Positions 48,531 to 57,402 of a stretch of DNA of 64,000 nucleotides are shown here, piece after piece; position 1 is the first letter of the stretch; each line of letters starts with the position of its first letter. The translations under genes were made by a program, and so were the position numbers. The stretch lies in the NCBI GenBank assembly GCA_900557275.1, contig USRX01000004.1:1-64000 (forward strand). Reading direction: 5' to 3'. Origin of the DNA: an uncultured Roseburia sp. GTDB lineage: Bacteria > Bacillota_A > Clostridia > Lachnospirales > Lachnospiraceae. Below the pieces are notes generated by a model. That model worked only from the letters and a program-made list of their open reading frames with translations. It made no database searches and was not told where the DNA came from.

Positions 48531-49757
48531 ATGAATTACCAGATATTTATCAGTTACCGCAGAGATGGAGGAGAATCACTTGCGGCATTATTATATGAGC
48601 GATTTGCCAGAAAAGGATATGATGTATTTTATGATGTAGAGTCTTTGCGCTCCGGCGATTTTAATGAAAAACTGCTCAGTGTGATCGAGAAATGTGAGGA
48701 CGTGCTTTTAATCTTGCCTCCGGGTGGACTCGACCGGTGTATTACCGATGAAAATGATTGGGTAAAGCGGGAGATCGAGCATGCCATGAAATGTAAAAAG
48801 AATATCATTCCGATCATGATGCGGAACTTTGTATTTCCAGACAATTTGCCGGAATCGTTGCAGATGCTTCCGAAGTTAAATGGAATTTCTGCCAATATGG
48901 AATTTTTTGATGCGGTTGTAGAACGTATTGCTAATGAACGTCTGAATTGTAAGCCGAGAGGACAGGTAGAGGAAGAACGGGAGAAGATCCGTCAGTTGGA
49001 GAAATCTGCTGAGCGGGGAGATGCCGAAGCCTGTAATGAGCTGGGTACTATGTATGAACAGAATTCTGTGATTCTGGTGCAGAATCTGAAAAAAGCACTT
49101 TTATATTACCGGAAAGGCTGTGAGGCAGGTTCTCTGGCTGCCACATACAATCTTGGAGAAATCTACGAGTCCTGTGAAGAAGATCTGACCCTTGTTTCGG
49201 AATATGGTCTGTCAGAACAGTGCCAGTATAAAAATACAGAAGAGGCAAAAACATGGCTGCGGGAACAGTCGTGGAGCTATTATGATATGGCAGCGGAGAA
49301 AGGTTATGCGCCAGCCATTTATAAAAAAGGAAATCGGTATGAATTTATGTTACAGATGGATATGGCGAGGGAATGTTATGAGCAGGCTGCAAAACAGAAG
49401 TATTATCCTGCCATCAATGCACTGGCATGGATGTATCGAAACGGGATTGGAGTAGAGGTGGATCTGGAAAAAGCAGAAGCACTGTACCAGGAAGCAGCCG
49501 AAGCAGGTTATGCGCCTGCAGTTTATAATTATGCGAATACCGTTGAACTGAAAGATCCGGAAAAAGCGATGCAGCTTTATTCCAGAGTTGCTTATGGCGA
49601 TGAGGCGCTTCCGATTGCTGCTTATGCACTGGGACGACGATATGAATATGGCATGCAGGATCTGAAAAACGCCATACAATGTTATGAACGGGCATTGGAT
49701 GGCGGTATCAGTCAGGCGGAAGATGATCTGGAACGGTGTCATAACCGGTTGTTATGA
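48531..49757 (+). CDS. TIR-domain protein with Sel1-like repeats
   Basis: A 408-residue soluble protein. Residues 1-135 form a TIR domain: YQIFISYRRDGGESLA, YDVFYDVESLRSGDF, then LLILPPGGLDRC...DWVKREIEHAMKCKKNIIPI. That last stretch closely parallels the catalytic region of SARM1 and keeps the Glu (E81) needed for NAD cleavage in active TIRs. Residues about 150-408 are Sel1/TPR-like helical repeats (CNELGTMYEQ, ALAWMYRNGIGVEVD, YALGRRYEYGM), probably for protein contacts. NADase activity is inference. It heads the STAND/Hsp70/J set. Confidence 0.85.
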   Translation: MNYQIFISYRRDGGESLAALLYERFARKGYDVFYDVESLRSGDFNEKLLSVIEKCEDVLLILPPGGLDRCITDENDWVKREIEHAMKCKKNIIPIMMRNFVFPDNLPESLQMLPKLNGISANMEFFDAVVERIANERLNCKPRGQVEEEREKIRQLEKSAERGDAEACNELGTMYEQNSVILVQNLKKALLYYRKGCEAGSLAATYNLGEIYESCEEDLTLVSEYGLSEQCQYKNTEEAKTWLREQSWSYYDMAAEKGYAPAIYKKGNRYEFMLQMDMARECYEQAAKQKYYPAINALAWMYRNGIGVEVDLEKAEALYQEAAEAGYAPAVYNYANTVELKDPEKAMQLYSRVAYGDEALPIAAYALGRRYEYGMQDLKNAIQCYERALDGGISQAEDDLERCHNRLL

Positions 49758-50007
49758 TTTTGGTGTGTTTTTCGATATTGGCTCATTTATAGTATAAGAA
49801 AGAGAAAAAAATAAATATTGTTTATGATAAACTTAAATCGTTGCAGGTCGGATCAAAATCATTCTTTATAAAAGACCAGAACTTCATGATTATAAATTTA
49901 TGGGTAAATAATAGAAATTTAAGACCAGGGGATTGAACGTTATTTCATGAAGCCCCCAAATAATAAATATAATCATAAAATACCGGAAATAAGGGAAGCA
50001 GTAAGTT

Positions 50008-52251
50008 ATGAATCAAAAAGAAGAAAAAAAGATACAACGAAAAAAGAAAACAGGATATAACATCTACGGAATCCGGGAAGATATGTTTACATATGGTTCT
50101 GCACTGATCTGTGCATTGATTGTATTGACGATCATGCAGATCTGGATTGCGGGTTTTTCCATTACAGTAAAGGTCATACTGGATGTGATCGTACTGGTAA
50201 TTGCTACAGTCGTTGCAGTCTGGAAAAACCGGCAGCACCAGGAAAAAGTAGAGGCATATCGTAGACAGGATGGCTTTGAATTTATCGGTCTGTATGATCT
50301 GTCCGGAGAGCAGAATCTCAAAAGCAGTGATATCCTTTCGAGAGAAGAAGAAGTAACCTATCTTAATCAGGTGCTAGAAGATCTGATCTTTCGGCAGGAC
50401 AGCGTAAAACAGGCGTTGTGCCTGACCGGAAAGAGTGGATGTGGAAAATCTACGATCCTTTCTTTCTTCCAGAAGACCTATGGCGAAATCTATCAAATCT
50501 ATGATTTTACGGGAAATTATACGAATCTGTCAGTAAAGATACGGGAGATTTTTGGGACAGAGCTGGAACAGGAGCTGATGCGCCGCTCCAGAAAAAAGAA
50601 AATGATATTTATCCTAGATCAGTTTGAACGGTTTTTCTTTCTGGATGAGGATAAGCGGGAACAAGTCAGAAATCTGATTCTGGCTCTGAACCGGAAAAAT
50701 ACGGCTCTGATCCTTTCTATGCGGGAAGAATATCTGGCAGATTTTATGAAAGAATTTGATGTCAATAACATGCATGCAGGATGCAGAGACGTTCGTCCGG
50801 GAGAAAACGCAGGCATCCTGAATCATCTGACCAGTATTATCCGGGATAATCGGAAAAATTATCATACCGCACCCAAAAAAAGACATTTTGGGATAAAACG
50901 GTGGAAGGGGTCTGCCATCAAAGACCGTGGCAGAGTGCATTTTGAGCATATTGGAGGATATGGAGAAACGACATCTCTGGAGCCGGTGGGTAATACGATC
51001 TTTTACTGTGAGAACCAGAATGACATAAAAGTAAGATGTAACGGTACGGAGGAAGAAGCTTCTGTGCTTCAGAGTAAGTGTGAGTTGTTGTTTGGCAAAG
51101 AAGGAAAAATGTTTTATGAAAAACACAGAAAAGAGCCTCTGATCCAACAGCAGATTACCTATCATATGGCTGAATATGCAAAAAAAGTCTGGCAGATGTC
51201 CAGAGAGGATCAGGCGCAGATGTTTGAGCTGGAAGACTATGAACTCCTGAACCATTATTATGATGTACAGCTGGCATCCACAGGGGATTATTATAATGCC
51301 AGCCGTATCTTATATCTGTTAAGCTCTGCACGATTAAATCATGTGGTAATGAACCGGACAGATCTGGAATATGGTCTGTTTGAAAATCAGTTTTCAAAGG
51401 ATGGATATCGGGCAGTCAGTCGGGTTATTGAAAAACTGGAAGAATTACAGCTGATCCGCAGAAATATCAGCAATTCTGATCAGGAATACGAGATTGCCCA
51501 TGATTTTGTGGCACAGACATTTCTGACCTACAGTCATTCTAATATTGATCGAAATGTAAAAAGCGCGTTGGATATTTATATGGCAGAATTTTTGGATGCA
51601 AACAAAGCTGCGTATACAGAGAAAAAAAGACTGCACAGTGCAAAGGTGCAGAAATCCCGCTTTTATCCTGTGATATATGGAATCTTTGCAGTGCTGGTAT
51701 TTGTACTGGATGGGATGATTCATTTTGGATACAATCCCTGGATGCACAGTCTGCAGGATTATAATGTGTATGGATCTATCGTATCCTATGTACCGTTGCT
51801 GACGACAGAACTCAGTATGCTGTATCTGTTCCATACCTATCATAAGATTCTGCAGTTTTATCAGGGGAGGAGAGAGCTGCTATGTAAAGGCATCTTTATC
51901 TTTACGATGCTGATCTCGGCATGTGCAGTATTCTGTTATCCTCATGGGATGATCTTTTATGGAATCGGACTTACTGCTATGGGACTCAACTGTGCGTTCC
52001 TGCTCAGTGATTCCGGTCAGAAAGCCAGCCGTCTGGAAATGCGCAACTATGGTCTGAAGTGTGCAGTGATGGGTGTAGCATTTATCTTCCTGCACCTTGT
52101 ATTACTGTTGTTTAATCATGAATTCCCAGTCTATATCATTTTCATTGAGATGGTCATGATGAATCTGCTGATCGCATATGCTTATCTGGCACATCTGACA
52201 AAGGAAAATCTGTATGGAAGACGGATGGATGTCAGCAGTGAGAGGGAGTAA
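50008..52251 (+). CDS. Membrane STAND-type NTPase
   Basis: A 747-residue protein. Two membrane helices (about 31-50 and 52-72) precede a P-loop domain: Walker A TGKSGCGKST at 140-149 and Walker B IFILDQFERFF at about 200-210, whose DQFER form resembles STAND NTPases. A winged-helix-like segment follows (VIEKLEELQLIRRN...YEIAHDFVAQTF), also typical of STAND proteins. The C-terminal third has about six membrane helices. STAND ATPases act as stress or infection sensors; here the sensor would be tethered to the membrane. It is 250 bases after the TIR gene. Confidence 0.7.
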   Translation: MNQKEEKKIQRKKKTGYNIYGIREDMFTYGSALICALIVLTIMQIWIAGFSITVKVILDVIVLVIATVVAVWKNRQHQEKVEAYRRQDGFEFIGLYDLSGEQNLKSSDILSREEEVTYLNQVLEDLIFRQDSVKQALCLTGKSGCGKSTILSFFQKTYGEIYQIYDFTGNYTNLSVKIREIFGTELEQELMRRSRKKKMIFILDQFERFFFLDEDKREQVRNLILALNRKNTALILSMREEYLADFMKEFDVNNMHAGCRDVRPGENAGILNHLTSIIRDNRKNYHTAPKKRHFGIKRWKGSAIKDRGRVHFEHIGGYGETTSLEPVGNTIFYCENQNDIKVRCNGTEEEASVLQSKCELLFGKEGKMFYEKHRKEPLIQQQITYHMAEYAKKVWQMSREDQAQMFELEDYELLNHYYDVQLASTGDYYNASRILYLLSSARLNHVVMNRTDLEYGLFENQFSKDGYRAVSRVIEKLEELQLIRRNISNSDQEYEIAHDFVAQTFLTYSHSNIDRNVKSALDIYMAEFLDANKAAYTEKKRLHSAKVQKSRFYPVIYGIFAVLVFVLDGMIHFGYNPWMHSLQDYNVYGSIVSYVPLLTTELSMLYLFHTYHKILQFYQGRRELLCKGIFIFTMLISACAVFCYPHGMIFYGIGLTAMGLNCAFLLSDSGQKASRLEMRNYGLKCAVMGVAFIFLHLVLLLFNHEFPVYIIFIEMVMMNLLIAYAYLAHLTKENLYGRRMDVSSERE

Positions 52252-52382
52252 TGGAAAGACGGCTGCGGCATGAGCATTAGTATGAAGAACGCTTTTTATG
52301 ACTATTGGTATCGTTGAAAAAATGGAAAAATGAATACTGGCATGAGTAATATGGAGAATGGAATATAAAAAGAGGTAGTAAT

Positions 52383-54266
52383 ATGGCGATTATCGGAATC
52401 GATCTTGGAACAACAAATTCACTAGGAGCAGTCTATCGAAATGGAAGGGTTGAACTGATACCAAACCGTTACGGGTCTTATCTGACACCGAGTGTGGTAA
52501 GTGTCAGGGAAGATGGTGGGATTCTGGTGGGAGAACCGGCCAGAGAGCGTCTGATCACGCATCCGGAAATGACGGCATCGTCTTTTAAGAAAAATATGGG
52601 AACAGAGGAAAAATATCGTCTTGGCGGAGAAACATTTCTACCAGAGGAGCTGTCCAGCTTTGTACTGCGTTCCATTCTGGATGATGCATCTCGTTATCTG
52701 GATGGGGAAGAGATTGAAGAAGCGGTCATTTCCGTACCGGCTTATTTCCATGACGGCCAGCGTGTGGCAACAAAACGTGCGGGAGCGTTGGCTGGCGTTC
52801 CGGTAAAACGGATCATCAATGAGCCAAGTGCAGCAGCACTGGCGTCCTATTTTGATACACAGGAGGAACAGCTGTTTCTGGTCTTTGATTTCGGAGGCGG
52901 TACACTGGATGTATCTGTCGTTGATTGCTTTGACACGATGGTAGAGATCCTTGCCGTATCCGGAGATAACCGCCTGGGTGGGGATAATTTCCATGAAGCG
53001 ATGGTGGAAAGTTTCCTGACAGAACATGGTCTGAGAAGGTCTGGAATCAGTGCAAAAGAATATGCGATCCTTTTACGTCAGGCAGAAAATTGTAAGATCC
53101 GCCTGACGACGCATGAAACAGCGAAGATGACTGCGGTCATTCAGAGAGAAACGTATCAGAGTCATTATGATAATGAGCGGCTGATGCATGACAGCGGCGT
53201 GATCTGGAAAAGGATCCGCAGTGTGCTGACACGTGCAATGAAAGATGCAAGGCTTTCTGTAGACGAGATCGATGGGATCGTGCTGGCTGGCGGCTCTGGT
53301 AAAATGCCGCTGGTTCAGTCTTATCTGGAACAGTTATTTGGTCAGGTTCCGATGGTAACCGGAGACTGTGATGAGCTGATCGCAAAAGGACTGGGGCTGA
53401 TCTGCGGCGTCATGGAACGAAAAGATGAGGTAAGGGATTATATTCTTACAGATATCTGTCCGTTTACACTGGGAACTGCGACGAATAATGAGGCAGATCC
53501 GGCGCATCTGTACATGTCTCCTATCGTTGAGCGAAATACGGTGCTTCCATGTTCCAGAATCAAACGTTTTTATACGGCAGCAGATTATCAGAAAGAGATT
53601 CGGGTAGAGATCCTTCAGGGGGAACATCCTTATGCGGAAGACAATCAGCAACTGGGAGAACTGTATACATATGTGCCATCGAAAAAGAAAGGCGAAGAAG
53701 CAGTTGATATCCGGTTTACCTATGACATCAACGGCATTCTTGAAGTGGATGTGACTGTGGTATCCACCGGAAAGACTGTTTCCAGAGTACTTTCCCAGAA
53801 TATGGATGAAAAAGAGCTGGCGGAGAGACGGAAGAAATTACAGGAACTGAAAGTACATCCAAAGGATGTGACAGAAAATAAACTGATCCTTGAAAAACTG
53901 GAGGCACTGTATGAGGAAGCTGCGCCGGACATGCGTTTGCAGCTGAAACAGTATATGTCTTACTTTGAACAGCTGCTAATGGCGCAGAGACCGCGTGCGA
54001 TTCAGAACTATCGTGAATATCTGGAACGGATCATTGCACAGCTGGAGGACTATGATCCGTTTGCCGGTACGATTGAATTCCCAGAATATCAGCATACTGA
54101 CGAAGGGGCAGATCCTTTTGAAGGTCGCGGACGGGGCGAAGATTTGCAACAGGAAAATATCTGGAAGACATCTGATACAGAAGAAGCAGATGCTGCAGAG
54201 AATGAGGAAGTTTCTGGTTTTGGTTTCTTCCGGAAAAAAGGAGGAAATAAAAAATGGACCAGCTGA
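52383..54266 (+). CDS. Hsp70-family chaperone, HscC-like
   Basis: A 627-residue Hsp70. The ATPase domain has GIDLGTTNSLGAVY, VISVPAYFHDGQR, RIINEPSAAALASYF, VFDFGGGTLDVSVVD and VLAGGSGKMPLVQ. The beta substrate-binding domain (ICPFTLGTAT, NTVLPCSR, VEILQGEHPYAEDN, DINGILEVDVT) and a helical lid follow. Motif details fit the HscC branch rather than housekeeping DnaK. The tail is acidic then basic (FFRKKGGNKKW). Its 3' end overlaps the J-protein gene by 13 bases. Confidence 0.9.
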   Translation: MAIIGIDLGTTNSLGAVYRNGRVELIPNRYGSYLTPSVVSVREDGGILVGEPARERLITHPEMTASSFKKNMGTEEKYRLGGETFLPEELSSFVLRSILDDASRYLDGEEIEEAVISVPAYFHDGQRVATKRAGALAGVPVKRIINEPSAAALASYFDTQEEQLFLVFDFGGGTLDVSVVDCFDTMVEILAVSGDNRLGGDNFHEAMVESFLTEHGLRRSGISAKEYAILLRQAENCKIRLTTHETAKMTAVIQRETYQSHYDNERLMHDSGVIWKRIRSVLTRAMKDARLSVDEIDGIVLAGGSGKMPLVQSYLEQLFGQVPMVTGDCDELIAKGLGLICGVMERKDEVRDYILTDICPFTLGTATNNEADPAHLYMSPIVERNTVLPCSRIKRFYTAADYQKEIRVEILQGEHPYAEDNQQLGELYTYVPSKKKGEEAVDIRFTYDINGILEVDVTVVSTGKTVSRVLSQNMDEKELAERRKKLQELKVHPKDVTENKLILEKLEALYEEAAPDMRLQLKQYMSYFEQLLMAQRPRAIQNYREYLERIIAQLEDYDPFAGTIEFPEYQHTDEGADPFEGRGRGEDLQQENIWKTSDTEEADAAENEEVSGFGFFRKKGGNKKWTS

Positions 54267-55339
54267 CAGCATATAAGACTTTGCAGCTTGCCCCTGGAAG
54301 TTCCTTGGAAGAGATTCGTCAGGCTTATGCAGAATTGTCCAGAAGATTTCATCCAGAAGAATATCCGGAAGAATTTCGGCAGATCCATGAGGCATATCAG
54401 ACCTTACATGTCAGAAAAGCACATGGGAGAGGGCGCCGGAGTACAGAAGCGACAACCTCTTACCAGAAGGAGAAAGACCATGTAAAACAGGCTTGTCAGG
54501 GGGAAACAGAGAAACCGGAAAAGGAGCATTATCAGGATGATGTATGCGAATTTGAACCAAGAAGCACTTTTGAAGCAGATCCATTATTTGAATGCAGACC
54601 TCCGAAACAAACACATGATTTTGATTCTGTAATCCAACAGGCAGAAGTGCAGGAAGAGAAACATGAACTGCGAACCATTGAGAAAGCGCTTCTGGAAATG
54701 GAGGTACTTCTTCAGCCGGAAAACAGAAACAAGTTAAAATCCTTTCAGCGTTTCTTCCAGAAAGAAGAATACCGATTCATTCTTGGGACTCCGGAATTCA
54801 TGGAAAAACTGGCAGAACTTCTGACGGATATAAAACTGAAAAACAGTATATACGATTATATGATCGACAGGTACCGTTTTCGTGGCTTACGTCCGGAAGG
54901 CCTTTGCCCGGAGGAAAGACGGTTATATCAGCTGCTGATGCAAAGACGTGGAACGGAAAAAAAGAAACGGGAGACATTGCTCTATTGGCTTCCGGCAATT
55001 GCAGCAGTGGTGCTGCGGTCGATGTTCCGTTACAGAAATGATGCGCAGACGATCAATGTATTGATTATTTTGCTGGTTATTTTTATCTGTTGCGTATTTT
55101 TATACCGGCTGTTCTACAAAAATCATTCCAATCTGTTTGCACAGGGGATGACCGCATTTCTTCTGATGTTCTCGCAGGGGATTATATTGTTAGGAGAATT
55201 TTACAGACCATTCCTGTATCAGGATAATGCAGATGTGCTGGCGGTCATACTTTTGGGAGCAAGTACTTTCTGGCTGATTATTGTTTTTGTCATTGCACTT
55301 GTAAAAAAAGTAGCTGCGAATATAAAACGACGTGATTAG
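54254..55339 (+). CDS. Membrane J-domain-like protein with HPE in place of HPD
   Basis: A 361-residue protein. Residues 1-55 form a J-like domain (AYKTLQLAPGSSLEEIRQAYAELSRRFHPEEYPEEFRQIHEAYQTL), given here for its length only in parts: helix II ends RRFHPEE, so the Hsp70-stimulating HPD reads HPE (residues 33-35). A charged linker and helical region follow, then about four membrane helices (from about residue 245). It overlaps the Hsp70 gene and has its own GGAGG, indicating a matched chaperone pair anchored in the membrane. Confidence 0.75.
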   Translation: MDQLTAYKTLQLAPGSSLEEIRQAYAELSRRFHPEEYPEEFRQIHEAYQTLHVRKAHGRGRRSTEATTSYQKEKDHVKQACQGETEKPEKEHYQDDVCEFEPRSTFEADPLFECRPPKQTHDFDSVIQQAEVQEEKHELRTIEKALLEMEVLLQPENRNKLKSFQRFFQKEEYRFILGTPEFMEKLAELLTDIKLKNSIYDYMIDRYRFRGLRPEGLCPEERRLYQLLMQRRGTEKKKRETLLYWLPAIAAVVLRSMFRYRNDAQTINVLIILLVIFICCVFLYRLFYKNHSNLFAQGMTAFLLMFSQGIILLGEFYRPFLYQDNADVLAVILLGASTFWLIIVFVIALVKKVAANIKRRD

Positions 55340-55486
55340 GTAAAAAACTCAGAATCTGCATTTGAAGGCAGGTGCAGTTATTACCAATAAAAAATGGCGG
55401 AATGAAGATTTTATGAAAACGCAGGAAATCCGAATAAAAATATAAAAAAGACTCTGTAAAAAAATAGAAATAAGAGATACAATAAG

Positions 55487-55515
55487 TGAGGCAGTCATTT
55501 TGGCTGTCTCATTTT
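55487..55515 (+). terminator. Terminator-like hairpin before the MATE gene
   Basis: TGAGGCAG (55487) pairs with CTGTCTCA (55504), one G-U, followed by TTTT-GG-TTTTT. It would end the TIR-to-J-protein transcript but lies only 24 bases before the MATE ATG. Confidence 0.55.
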
Positions 55516-55538
55516 GGTTTTTAAAAGGAGTAAGTTAT

Positions 55539-56897
55539 ATGACAACATCTATGGTACAGGGCAGTCCATTAAAACTGATGATCCGGTTTGCCCTTCCGTT
55601 GCTGATTGGAAATCTGCTTCAGCAGACATATAATATTATCGATGCGGCCATCGTTGGTCAGGTGCTTGGAGCAAAAGCACTGGCAAGTGTAGGAGCAAGC
55701 AGCAGCGTGCAGTTTCTGGTGCTTGGTTTCTGTATGGGGTGCTGCACCGGGTTTGGCGTTCCGGTAGCAAAATATTTTGGCGCTCAGAAGCAGGATGAGA
55801 TGCGAAACTATATTTTTAATGGAGCAATTCTGACCGCTGTGATCGCATTGATCGTTACGACTGTCTGTGCGGTTCTGTGCAGTGTGATCTTACATATTTT
55901 ATCTGTTCCGGAGGATATTTTTGCGGATGCTTACCGATATCTGCTGGTCATCTTTCTGGGAATTCCATTTACATTATTATACAATTATCTTTCTAGTATC
56001 TTAAGATCCGTTGGGGACAGCCGGACCCCGTTTCTGTTTCTGGCATTTTCTGCCGGACTGAATATTGTGCTGGATCTGTTTTGCATTGTTGTATTAAAGT
56101 GGGGCTGCATGGGAGCCGCCATCGCTACGATTACGGCACAGGCGATCAGCGGATTGCTCTGCCTGCGGTTTATTATAAAACGTGCAGAAGTGCTGTGGCT
56201 GAGAAAACAGGATCGGGTTATTCAGAAAGGCGCGGTAAAAGAACTGTTGCAGATGGGACTTCCGACAGGACTGCAGTTTTCAATCACAGCGATCGGCAGT
56301 ATGGTCATGCAGTCGGCAAACAACAGCCTGGGAAGTGTGTATGTATCCGGATTTACCGCAGGTATGCGGATCAAGCAGTTTACTATGTGTCCGTTTGATG
56401 CATTTGGTACGGCGGCATCTGTCTTTTGCAGTCAGAATCTTGGCGCCGGTCAGCCGGATCGTATCCGTCAGGGATTTCGGGAGAGCATTCTTGTGGCAGC
56501 CGGATATGGTGTGCTGGCCGGTCTGGTGCTGATCTTTTTAGGCAGACCGCTTTCACTGATCTTCCTGAGCAAAGATGCGGTGGAGGTACTGGATGCTTCC
56601 GCAAAATACTTGCGTTGTATGGGATATTTCTATTGGAGTCTTGGCATCTTAAATGTCTCGCGAATGGTAACGCAGGGGCTTGGATATTCCGGAAGAGCGG
56701 TATTTTCCGGAGTGACGGAGATGATCGCCAGAACGGTAGTCAGCCTTGGATTTGTGGGAGCCTTTGGTTATACCGCCATCTGTTTTGCTGATCAGACGGC
56801 ATGGGTAACGGCGGCATGTTATATTTTCCCTACCTGTTTGTATTGCATTCGAAAGTCAGCAAAAAAATTGGCAGAATATGCACAGAGAGAACAGTAA
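55539..56897 (+). CDS. MATE-family efflux transporter
   Basis: A 452-residue, roughly twelve-helix protein of the MATE/MOP superfamily: SPLKLMIRFALPLLIGNLLQQTYNIIDAAIVGQ at the start, ASVGASSSVQFL, and the second-half repeat with GLPTGLQFSITAIGSMVMQ. It is a cation-coupled drug/metabolite exporter by family. The ATG at 55539 follows AAAAGGAG; the TTG at 55500 falls inside the hairpin and is not used. There is no obvious functional link with the upstream locus. Confidence 0.88.
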   Translation: MTTSMVQGSPLKLMIRFALPLLIGNLLQQTYNIIDAAIVGQVLGAKALASVGASSSVQFLVLGFCMGCCTGFGVPVAKYFGAQKQDEMRNYIFNGAILTAVIALIVTTVCAVLCSVILHILSVPEDIFADAYRYLLVIFLGIPFTLLYNYLSSILRSVGDSRTPFLFLAFSAGLNIVLDLFCIVVLKWGCMGAAIATITAQAISGLLCLRFIIKRAEVLWLRKQDRVIQKGAVKELLQMGLPTGLQFSITAIGSMVMQSANNSLGSVYVSGFTAGMRIKQFTMCPFDAFGTAASVFCSQNLGAGQPDRIRQGFRESILVAAGYGVLAGLVLIFLGRPLSLIFLSKDAVEVLDASAKYLRCMGYFYWSLGILNVSRMVTQGLGYSGRAVFSGVTEMIARTVVSLGFVGAFGYTAICFADQTAWVTAACYIFPTCLYCIRKSAKKLAEYAQREQ

Positions 56898-56899
56898 AT

Positions 56900-56961
56900 A
56901 AAAAGACGTTATGAATTGATTTTGTCATGTTAGGACAGACATCAATTCATAACGTCTTTTT
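56900..56961. terminator. Bidirectional terminator between MATE and XRE genes
   Basis: A perfect 21-bp inverted repeat (56900-56920 with 56941-56961), with A-runs on one side and T-runs on the other, so it works on both strands. The inner TGTC/GACA extends the stem. It includes the stop codon of the minus-strand gene. Confidence 0.93.
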
Positions 56962-57202
56962 ATTTTTGCGGAAAAAAATTCTCAACAGGGGTAGCAAGTA
57001 CCTGTGATAATCCGAATAATTCGATATCCGTGACTGTGCGGCTACCGTCCTCAATACGGGAGATGGAGCCACGGCAGATATAGATTGCCAGTGTTTCCAG
57101 CTTGTCTGAAAGCTGCTGCTGGCTCATTTTCTTTTCCTTGCGGAGTTCTTTTACTTTCTGTCCGATTAAATTTTTATTTGAACTGTCAATAATGCGTGCC
57201 AT
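56960..57202 (-). CDS. XRE-family transcriptional regulator
   Basis: An 80-residue single-domain Cro/CI helix-turn-helix protein: GQKVKELRKEKKMSQQQLSDKLE, then GSISRIEDGSRTVTDIELFGLSQVL. It is divergent from the WYL regulator gene, with palindromes between them, and may control itself or the neighbouring set. The ribosome site (AGGACG) is moderate. Confidence 0.85.
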   Translation of the reverse strand: MARIIDSSNKNLIGQKVKELRKEKKMSQQQLSDKLETLAIYICRGSISRIEDGSRTVTDIELFGLSQVLATPVENFFPQK

Positions 57203-57297
57203 GGCAAAAACGTCCTGTCTTGTTTTAGAATATTAATAATGGTATACTATGTATCAATAAAAAATGTCTTATAACAGGACAAAATGTGGAATTCAGA

Positions 57298-57310
57298 GAC
57301 ATAAAATGTC
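57298..57310. promoter_or_regulatory. Operator-like palindrome between XRE and WYL genes
   Basis: GACATAAAATGTC is a perfect 5-bp-arm palindrome with a 3-base centre. A looser relative, TGTCTTATAACAGGACA (57265-57281), lies upstream. Either divergent regulator could bind here. Confidence 0.4.
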
Positions 57311-57402
57311 TATATAAAAAGTAAAAAAAAGAAAATAGCAATGACAGTATATGTCCATTCCCTATCGTATAATCAAGAAAAAACAAAGGAGTATAACTTT
57401 TT

